Assembly: GCA_964469455.1 (NCBI GenBank)
Contig: CAYXZX010000058.1
Coordinates: forward strand, 1 to 14,914
Reading direction: 5' to 3'
DNA length: 14,914 nucleotides
Source: Fen-999 sp964469455
GTDB lineage: Bacteria; Pseudomonadota; Gammaproteobacteria; Burkholderiales; Rhodocyclaceae
Under the pieces are notes generated by a model. It was given only the letters and a program-made list of their open reading frames with translations. It was not told the DNA's origin and ran no database searches. Positions 1 to 5,724 of this stretch are shown here, piece by piece. A program made the position numbers and the translations under genes. How positions within the stretch are numbered: position 1 is the stretch's first letter; each line of letters begins with the position of its first letter.

Positions 1-719
1 CCAACATGGGCGGCAAGTCGACCTACATGCGGCAGGTGGCGCTGATCGTGCTGCTCGCCCACTGCGGCGCCTTCGTGCCCGCGACCGCCTGCCGGCTCGG
101 CCCGATCGACGCCATCTACACGCGCATCGGCGCCGCCGACGACCTCGCCTCCGGACGCTCGACCTTCATGGTCGAGATGACCGAGGCGGCGGCCATCCTG
201 AATGGCGCCACCGAGAAGTCCCTGGTGCTGATGGACGAGATCGGCCGCGGCACCTCGACCTTCGACGGCCTGGCGCTGGCGTTCGCCATCGCCCGCCACC
301 TGATCGAGAAGAACCGCGCCTTCACGCTGTTCTCGACCCATTACTTCGAGTTGACGCGGCTGGCCCAGGAGTATGCCGAATGCGCCAACGTGCATCTCGA
401 CGCCGTCGAGCACGGCCATCGGATCGTGTTTCTGCACGCCGTGGAGGAAGGACCGGCTTCGCAAAGCTATGGCATCCAGGTGGCGGCGCTGGCCGGTGTT
501 CCCGGCAGCGTGGTGCGCGATGCCAGGCGGCGGCTGGCCGTGCTGGAAAACCGCGAGGTGGCCGATCATCACCAGCCCGACCTGTTCGCCACACTGCCAC
601 CGGCAGCCGGGGCGGAGCCGCATCCGCTGGTCGATGCGCTGGCGGCCATCGATCCGGACGCGCTGACACCGCGCGAGGCGCTGGAAAAACTCTACGGGTT
701 GAAGAAACTGCTTGGGTAG
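1..719 (+). CDS. mutS: DNA mismatch repair ATPase MutS, C-terminal part (5' truncated by window edge)
   Basis: MutS recognises mispaired bases and uses its ABC-type ATPase to recruit MutL in methyl-directed mismatch repair. Only the ATPase and C-terminal region are present; the reading frame is open to the left edge (frame of base 3). The window opens inside the Walker A loop (NMGGKST). The Walker B segment follows (LVLMDEIGRGTST, Asp-Glu about 73 residues after the Walker A Lys), then the H-loop STHY. About 233 residues follow the Walker A Lys, close to the E. coli protein as I recall it, so roughly 620 N-terminal residues lie outside the window. Near the C-terminus, QPDLF (bases 573-587) resembles a QxxLF sliding-clamp binding motif. 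The tail PREALEKLYGLKKLL is the usual helix-turn-helix dimerisation end. The gene converges on slyD with a 28-nt gap. The family call is certain from the motifs. Confidence 0.97.
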   Translation, partial: NMGGKSTYMRQVALIVLLAHCGAFVPATACRLGPIDAIYTRIGAADDLASGRSTFMVEMTEAAAILNGATEKSLVLMDEIGRGTSTFDGLALAFAIARHLIEKNRAFTLFSTHYFELTRLAQEYAECANVHLDAVEHGHRIVFLHAVEEGPASQSYGIQVAALAGVPGSVVRDARRRLAVLENREVADHHQPDLFATLPPAAGAEPHPLVDALAAIDPDALTPREALEKLYGLKKLLG

Positions 720-747
720 GGCCCGATGATCAAACCGGCACTGAAAG

Positions 748-1230
748 TCAGTGGTGGTGATGCGCCCCCGGGCCGTGGATATGGCCGTGGCCGATCTCGT
801 CGGATGTGGCCTGTCGCACCTCCGCCACCGTGCAGGAAAAAATCAGCGCCATGCCGGCAAGCGGATGGTTGCCGTCGACCACCACCTTGTCGTCGGCAAT
901 GTCCGTGATCATGTAGAGCTCGCCGTCGTCGCCGTCCTCGGTGGCGCGCTCGAACTGCATGCCGACCTCGATGTTGTCGGGAAACAGCGAACGCGGCTCG
1001 ACCGCCACCAGCTCGGCGTCGTAATCGCCGAAGGCATCCTCGGGCTGCAGCTTGATCTCCAGCGCCGCGCCGACCTCCTTGTCGTGCAACGCCTCCTCGA
1101 TCCTTGGAAAGATGCCGTCATAGCCGCCGTGCAGGTAGACGATGGGCTGCTCGCCGTCGTCCACCGGATTGCCGTCGCTGTCGGTGACGCGGTAGTTGAG
1201 CGTGACGACGGTGTTCTTCGCGATTTTCAT
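748..1230 (-). CDS. slyD: FKBP-type peptidyl-prolyl isomerase SlyD (short His-rich tail)
   Basis: SlyD is a cytoplasmic FKBP-fold prolyl isomerase and chaperone that in enterobacteria also binds nickel and assists hydrogenase maturation. The 160-residue protein starts with the typical MKIAKNTVVTLNYRV strand. Residues ~1-70 and ~120-140 form the FKBP domain, interrupted by an insert-in-flap chaperone domain at ~76-120. NHPLAG (121-126) is a hallmark of SlyD proteins. The C-terminus GHGHIHGPGAHHHH holds seven histidines, a compact version of the long metal-binding tail of E. coli SlyD (about 196 residues), and lacks that tail's cysteines. The ATG overlaps the bcp stop codon as ATGA, so the two genes are probably translated together from one message. 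The Shine-Dalgarno upstream is only purine-rich (GGAAAGAAG), consistent with coupling. The isomerase call is secure; a nickel role is inferred from the tail only. Confidence 0.94.
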   Translation of the reverse strand: MKIAKNTVVTLNYRVTDSDGNPVDDGEQPIVYLHGGYDGIFPRIEEALHDKEVGAALEIKLQPEDAFGDYDAELVAVEPRSLFPDNIEVGMQFERATEDGDDGELYMITDIADDKVVVDGNHPLAGMALIFSCTVAEVRQATSDEIGHGHIHGPGAHHHH

Positions 1231-1709
1231 GAGGTCTTCTTTCCGTTGAGCTGCTTGACCAGTTGATAGACCTCGGCGGCATGTCCCTTGGCGCCGACGT
1301 CATAGAAAGCGTGGCGGACGATGCCCTGGCGATCGATGATGAAGGTTGAACGCTGGACGAACAGCTTGCGATGGCCGTCCCTCTCGCGATAGTGATAAAC
1401 CCCGTACTGATGGCCGACCTTGCCATCGACGTCCGACAGCAGGCGGATCGACAAGCCGTTCTTGTCGCGAAACTCGGCATGGGCCAGGCAGTCGTCGCGC
1501 GATATGCCGAGGATGACGCAGCCCTGGCGATTGAAGTCGTCCTCGTGGTCGGAGAACTCGATGGCTTCCTGCGTGCAATAGGGCGTGCCGTCCTTCGGAT
1601 AGAAGAACACCACCGCGCTTCGCTTGCCGTGCAGCGAGCGGAAATCGAACATCTCCATGTCGGCGTCTGGCAGCGAGAACGACGGCGCGGGCTGGCCGGG
1701 CTGCAACAT
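1227..1709 (-). CDS. bcp: Thioredoxin-dependent peroxiredoxin, Bcp/PrxQ family
   Basis: Bcp/PrxQ enzymes reduce hydrogen peroxide and organic hydroperoxides in the cytoplasm, with recycling normally through thioredoxin. The 160-residue product has the thioredoxin-like AhpC/TSA fold. The peroxidatic cysteine is C45 in the active-site loop YPKDGTPYCT, with the conserved Pro and Thr before it. The usual resolving cysteine five residues later (CTxEAC) is absent: here the sequence is CTQEAI. Two other cysteines, C64 and C74 (ISRDDCLAH), are present, and C74 lies at the start of the next helix. I chose the start at 1709 because a strong AAAGGAG (1717-1723) lies 7 nt upstream and the protein then begins MLQPGQPAPSFSLPD, as is typical. 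The open frame to 1799 adds only Arg-rich non-homologous sequence. The stop overlaps the slyD start. The family is certain; the catalytic cysteine scheme is not. Confidence 0.93.
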   Translation of the reverse strand: MLQPGQPAPSFSLPDADMEMFDFRSLHGKRSAVVFFYPKDGTPYCTQEAIEFSDHEDDFNRQGCVILGISRDDCLAHAEFRDKNGLSIRLLSDVDGKVGHQYGVYHYRERDGHRKLFVQRSTFIIDRQGIVRHAFYDVGAKGHAAEVYQLVKQLNGKKTS

Positions 1710-1749
1710 AAACGCACTCCTTTGTCGGGACCAAGCGGACGTTGTGGCG

Positions 1750-1780
1750 ATTCTAACCGACTGCCGGCGGCTTCTTGCAA
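1750..1780 (-). promoter_or_regulatory. Candidate sigma-70 promoter for bcp-slyD
   Basis: On the minus strand, TTGCAA (1775-1780) is followed after 19 nt by TAGAAT (1750-1755), preceded by GGT. This lies in the 90-nt gap between the zapE stop and the bcp start and would give a leader of about 35 nt. The -10 is good, but the spacer is longer than the ideal 17, so this is a moderate prediction. Confidence 0.42.
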
Positions 1781-1799
1781 GCGGTGCCGGGCGTGGCAA

Positions 1800-2933
1800 T
1801 CACGCCGGTGGCGTGTGCGTCTCGAACCGGCGATGACCGCTGGCGAGGTATTCATGCGAGCGCATTTCGCTCAGGCGCGACACGGTGCGCTGGAACTCGG
1901 CCGCCTGCGTGCCTTCGGTATAGAGCGCTTCGGCGGAGCATTCTGCCGTCGCCACCAGCTTGACGCGGTGATCGTAGAAGACATCGACCAGCCAGGTGAA
2001 GCGACGCGCCTCGGACGCGCGCTCGCGGCCCATTTTCGGAATGCCGGAGAGGAAGACGGTATGGAAGTTGTGGGCGATCTCGAGGTAGTCGTTCTGCGAG
2101 CGCGGACCGCCGCAGAGCGTGGCGAAATCGAACCAGACCACGCCGGGCGCGCGATGAATCACGGGCAGTTCGCGGCCCGCCACGGCGAGCGGCTGCACAT
2201 GCCCGCCGCCGCTGGCGACGCGGCTGAAGGTGTGCATCATCTGCGCCTCGGCGGCCGCGTCGGCCGGCACGTGGAAGATGTCGGCCTGCTCCAGCGCCCG
2301 CAGGCGGTAATCGATGCCGGCATCGATGCGGATGACATCGAGGCTTTCGTTGAGCAGGGCAATGGTCGGCAGCAGCCGGTCGCGTTGCAGGCCGTTCGGA
2401 TACAGTCCATCGGGCGGATAGTTTGACGTGATGCAGAACACCACCCCCGCCTCGAACAGCGCCTCCATCAGGCGGCCGAGAATCATGGCGTCGGCGATGT
2501 CGGAAACATGGAACTCGTCGAAGCACATCAGCCTCGTTTCCCGCGCCACCTGAGCCGCCACGCGCGCCAGCGGGTCGGCCTCCTGCTTCAGTGCCTGCAG
2601 GCGCTCGTGTATCTCGCGCATGAAGGCGTGGAAGTGAACGCGCCGCTTGCGCTGGTAAGGCACCGCCTCGAAAAAACAGTCCATCAGGAAGCTCTTGCCG
2701 CGCCCGACGCCGCCCCAGAACCAGACGCCGCGCGGCAAGCGCGGCCGTACCAGCATCTTGCGCAGGCGGGTGCGCCGCGCCGCCTTGAAGGCGATCAGCT
2801 CGTCATAGAACTGCTGCAGCCGCATGGCGGCCATCAGCTGGGCGGGATCGGCGACGATGCCGCGCGCGTTCAGCGCGGCATTGAAGCCTTCGATCATGCC
2901 GTTCCTGGGGACGTTGAGGATGCTGTGGGGCAT
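1800..2933 (-). CDS. zapE: Cell-division-associated AFG1-like ATPase ZapE
   Basis: ZapE (AFG1/LACE1 family) is an AAA-type P-loop ATPase; in E. coli it associates with the FtsZ ring and affects Z-ring stability during constriction, and the yeast homologue acts in mitochondrial protein quality control. The product is 377 residues, the usual size. The Walker A is GGVGRGKS (residues 74-81), the Walker B is LMCFDEF (135-141) with FHVSDIADAM after it, and a sensor-like TSN is at 169-171. The C-terminal part has the family signature SEARRFTWLVDVFYDHRVKL. Two starts are possible. The longer one (2933) has a weak ribosome site and lies right against a terminator. Met13 (base 2897, MIEGFNAAL) has AGGA (2903-2906) at 5-nt spacing and still covers the homologous region. 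It follows lpdA in the same direction but probably needs read-through or its own promoter. Confidence 0.93.
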   Translation of the reverse strand: MPHSILNVPRNGMIEGFNAALNARGIVADPAQLMAAMRLQQFYDELIAFKAARRTRLRKMLVRPRLPRGVWFWGGVGRGKSFLMDCFFEAVPYQRKRRVHFHAFMREIHERLQALKQEADPLARVAAQVARETRLMCFDEFHVSDIADAMILGRLMEALFEAGVVFCITSNYPPDGLYPNGLQRDRLLPTIALLNESLDVIRIDAGIDYRLRALEQADIFHVPADAAAEAQMMHTFSRVASGGGHVQPLAVAGRELPVIHRAPGVVWFDFATLCGGPRSQNDYLEIAHNFHTVFLSGIPKMGRERASEARRFTWLVDVFYDHRVKLVATAECSAEALYTEGTQAAEFQRTVSRLSEMRSHEYLASGHRRFETHTPPA

Positions 2934-2937
2934 GGCT

Positions 2938-2974
2938 CAAGAAAATGGCCACGGACGGTGCTCGCCCGTGGCCA
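2938..2974 (-). terminator. Rho-independent terminator after lpdA
   Basis: Read on the minus strand, a perfect 9-bp stem TGGCCACGG / CCGTGGCCA (2966-2974 and 2946-2954) encloses an 11-nt loop and is followed at once by TTTTCTTG. It starts about 20 nt after the lpdA stop codon and ends about 5 nt before the annotated zapE start. A G+C-rich stem plus U-tract is the classical intrinsic terminator, marking the likely 3' end of the sdh-gltA-odh-lpdA transcript. Confidence 0.85.
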
Positions 2975-2993
2975 GGATGTTACCGGCTTGCCG

Positions 2994-4433
2994 TCAGAAA
3001 TGCAGCGGACGCTTGTCCACCGCCAGCGCCGCTTCGTGCATGACTTCCGAGAGCGTCGGGTGCGCATGGCAGATGCGGGCGATGTCCTCGCTGGAGGCGC
3101 CGAACTCCATGGCCACCACGGCCTCGGCAATCAGTTCGGAGGCATTGTTGCCGATCACATGCACGCCCAGCACACGGTCGGTCACCGCGTCGGCATACAT
3201 GCGCACGAAGCCGGTGGTGTCGCCCTGGCCCAGCGCGCGGCCGTTGGCGGCGAACGGAATCTGGCCGGTGCGGAACTCGATGCCGGCGGCGCGCAGTTGC
3301 GCCTCCGTCCTGCCCACCCACGCGATTTCGGGATGGGTGTAGATCACCCAGGGAATCGCTTCATAGTTGACATGTCCGGCCTGGCCCGCGATGCGCTCGG
3401 CGACCATCACGCCCTCTTCCATGCCCTTGTGCGCCAGCATGGCGCCGCGCACCACGTCGCCCACCGCCCAGATGCCGGGCTGGTTGGTCTGGCAATGATC
3501 GTCGACAGCGACCCGGCCGCGCTCGTCGAGCGCGAGGCCGACATTCTCGGCGCCCAAGCCGTCGGTATTGGCGATTCTGCCAACCGAGACGATGAGGCGA
3601 TCGCACTCGAGCACCTGGGCCGCGTCGCCGCACTCGTATTCGATGCGCACCCCCTTCTTGCCCGCCGTCACCTTGCCGATCCTGGCGTCGAGATGGATCT
3701 TCAGGCCCTGCTTCTGCGTGAAGGTCTTCCACGCCTCCTTGGCGACGGCGGCATCCGCCGCCGCCAGGAAATCGGGCAGGGCCTCGAGCACGGTCACGTC
3801 CGCGCCGAGCCGCTTCCACACCGAACCCAGTTCCAGGCCGATGACGCCGGCGCCGATGACGCCCAGCCGCTTGGGCACCGCGTCGAGCGACAACGCGCCG
3901 ACGTTGTCGCAGATCACCTTGTTGTCCACGGGTATGCCGTCGAGATGACGCGGCCGCGAGCCGGTGGCGACGATGACGTTCCTGGCGTCGATGACCTCGC
4001 TGCCATCCTTGCCGGCGACTTCCACCTGCCACTGGTCGTTGTCCCGGCCAACGAAGCGGCCGTGCCCCGGCAGCAATGTCACCTTGTTCTTCTTGAACAG
4101 GCCGCGGATGCCGGCGGTCAGTTGGGTGACGATGTTGTCCTTGCGCCGGATCATGGTGCCGACGTCGATCTTCAGGCTGTCGAGGCCGATGCCGTGCATG
4201 ACGAAAGAATGACCCGCCTGGTCGTAGAGCTCGGACGACTGCAGCAGGGCCTTGGATGGAATGCAGCCGACGTTGAGACAGGTGCCGCCGAGGCGCACCT
4301 CGCCCTTGGGGTCGGCATAGCTGTCGCGCTCGATGCAGGCCGTGCTGAGCCCGAGCTGCGCGGCGCGGATCGCCGCCACGTAGCCGCCGGGGCCGCCGCC
4401 GATCACCAGCACGTCGAATTGCTTGTTGGCCAT
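2994..4433 (-). CDS. lpdA: Dihydrolipoyl dehydrogenase (E3) of the 2-oxoglutarate dehydrogenase complex
   Basis: E3 is the FAD enzyme that reoxidises dihydrolipoamide on OdhB and passes electrons to NAD+. The 479-residue protein starts with the FAD-binding GGGPGG (12-17). The redox-active disulfide motif GGTCLNVGCIPSK carries C52 and C57. The NAD-binding GAGVIG is at 194-199, and the second FAD segment IWAVGDVVRGAMLAHK follows. The interface domain ends with HAHPTLSE, giving the catalytic His458 and Glu463 pair. There is no N-terminal lipoyl domain, unlike the E3 often found with pyruvate dehydrogenase in betaproteobacteria. Its place directly after odhB therefore points to the 2-oxoglutarate complex. 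The gap to odhB is 10 nt, and the ribosome site AGGA (4441-4444) overlaps the odhB stop region, indicating coupled translation. It is the last gene before the terminator. Confidence 0.97.
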   Translation of the reverse strand: MANKQFDVLVIGGGPGGYVAAIRAAQLGLSTACIERDSYADPKGEVRLGGTCLNVGCIPSKALLQSSELYDQAGHSFVMHGIGLDSLKIDVGTMIRRKDNIVTQLTAGIRGLFKKNKVTLLPGHGRFVGRDNDQWQVEVAGKDGSEVIDARNVIVATGSRPRHLDGIPVDNKVICDNVGALSLDAVPKRLGVIGAGVIGLELGSVWKRLGADVTVLEALPDFLAAADAAVAKEAWKTFTQKQGLKIHLDARIGKVTAGKKGVRIEYECGDAAQVLECDRLIVSVGRIANTDGLGAENVGLALDERGRVAVDDHCQTNQPGIWAVGDVVRGAMLAHKGMEEGVMVAERIAGQAGHVNYEAIPWVIYTHPEIAWVGRTEAQLRAAGIEFRTGQIPFAANGRALGQGDTTGFVRMYADAVTDRVLGVHVIGNNASELIAEAVVAMEFGASSEDIARICHAHPTLSEVMHEAALAVDKRPLHF

Positions 4434-4443
4434 GGTCGCGTCC

Positions 4444-5691
4444 TCAGAGATCGAGCAGCAGGCGCGCCGGATCTTCCAGCGCCTCCTTCATGGCCACCAG
4501 GCCGAGCACCGCCTCGCGGCCGTCGATGATCCGGTGGTCGTAGGACATGGCCAGGTAGTTGATCGGCCGGATGACGATCTGGCCGTTCTCGACCACGGGA
4601 CGGTCCTTGGTGGCATGGATGCCGAGGATGGCCGACTGCGGCGGATTGATGATCGGCGTCGACAGCATCGAGCCGAACACGCCGCCGTTGGAGATCGAGA
4701 ACGTGCCGCCAGTGAGTTCCTCCAGCGACAGCTTGCCGTCCTTGGCCTTGACGCCGAACTCGGCGATCTTCTTCTCGATCTGCGCCAGCGACATGCGGTC
4801 GGCGTCGCGCAGGATGGGCACCACCAGGCCGCGCGGGCTGCCGACGGCGATGCCGATGTCGAAGTAGCCGTGATAGACGATGTCGTTGCCATCCACCGAG
4901 GCGTTGAGGATCGGGTACTTCTTCAGCGCATGCACCGCCGCCTTGACGAAGAAGCTCATGAAGCCGAGCTTGACGCCGTGTTCCTTCTCGAACTTGTCCT
5001 TGTAGCGGTTGCGCAGGTCCATCACCGGCGCCATGTTCACCTCGTTGAACGTGGTCAGGATGGCATTGGTCGATTGCGACTGCACCAGCCGCTCGGCGAC
5101 GCGGGCGCGCAGACGCGACATGGCGACGCGCTGCTCGGGACGTTCGGCGATGATGTCCTCGGCGGTTATCACGGCCGGCTGCGGCAGCGAGGGGGTCGGC
5201 GCCAAAGTCAGCGATGGCGACACGCCGGTGGCGGGCGCCGCCGGCGCGGGCCGGGCCGTGCCGGTGACGTCTTCCTTGAGGATGCGGCCGCCAGGGCCGC
5301 TGCCCTTCACTTCGCCAGACGACAGGCCCTTCTCCTCCATCAGCTTGCGCGCCGCCGGCCCCGCGGCTGCGGCCGCCTTCACCTCGGCCTTGGCGGCGGG
5401 TGCCGGAGCCGTCTCGGCCTTCGCCGCCGGCGCTGCGCCGGCACTGACTTTCGCCTCGGTGTCGATCTGGGCGATCAGGTCGCCCGAGGCCACCGATTCG
5501 CCGTTGCCCTTGATGATCTTGACCAGTACGCCGCCATCCGGCGCAGGCAGCTCGAGCACGACCTTGTCGGTCTCGATGTCGATCAGGTTTTCGTCGCGCG
5601 CGACGGCTTCGCCCTCCTGGCGGTGCCAGGACACCAGCGTGGCTTCGGACACCGATTCCGATAACTGCGGAACTTTGACGTCGATGATCAT
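4444..5691 (-). CDS. odhB: Dihydrolipoyllysine succinyltransferase (E2) of 2-oxoglutarate dehydrogenase
   Basis: OdhB (SucB) forms the core of the 2-oxoglutarate dehydrogenase complex and moves the succinyl group from lipoyl-lysine to CoA. In the 415-residue protein, residues ~1-77 are one lipoyl domain with the modified lysine K43 in ETDKVVLEL. An Ala/Pro/Lys-rich flexible linker spans ~80-110. The peripheral subunit-binding domain is at ~110-144 (AARKLMEEKGL with GSGPGGRILKEDV), and a second Ala/Pro-rich linker follows. The C-terminal catalytic domain ends with SYDHRIIDGREAV, giving the active-site His386 and Asp390. There is a single lipoyl domain, as expected for the succinyl- rather than the acetyl-transferase. 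The gene lies 33 nt after odhA, with only a purine-rich site (GAGAGAG) before its ATG. The assignment is secure from domain order and operon context. Confidence 0.97.
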   Translation of the reverse strand: MIIDVKVPQLSESVSEATLVSWHRQEGEAVARDENLIDIETDKVVLELPAPDGGVLVKIIKGNGESVASGDLIAQIDTEAKVSAGAAPAAKAETAPAPAAKAEVKAAAAAGPAARKLMEEKGLSSGEVKGSGPGGRILKEDVTGTARPAPAAPATGVSPSLTLAPTPSLPQPAVITAEDIIAERPEQRVAMSRLRARVAERLVQSQSTNAILTTFNEVNMAPVMDLRNRYKDKFEKEHGVKLGFMSFFVKAAVHALKKYPILNASVDGNDIVYHGYFDIGIAVGSPRGLVVPILRDADRMSLAQIEKKIAEFGVKAKDGKLSLEELTGGTFSISNGGVFGSMLSTPIINPPQSAILGIHATKDRPVVENGQIVIRPINYLAMSYDHRIIDGREAVLGLVAMKEALEDPARLLLDL

Positions 5692-5724
5692 GGTTTCTCT
5701 CTCTGTTTAGCTGGCGCCACCTGT

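Noticed and set aside
739..753. CACTGA-AAG-TCAGTG hairpin between mutS and slyD as a bidirectional terminator
   Set aside because: The stem is 6 bp with a 3-nt loop, low GC and no T-run on either side, so terminator function is not supported.
2508..4529. 673-codon open frame on the + strand opposite lpdA and zapE
   Set aside because: It is antisense to two motif-complete genes. Its composition (His/Asp/Ala/Leu-rich, no domain) is the usual mirror of high-GC coding DNA, and it crosses the terminator and the gene gaps.
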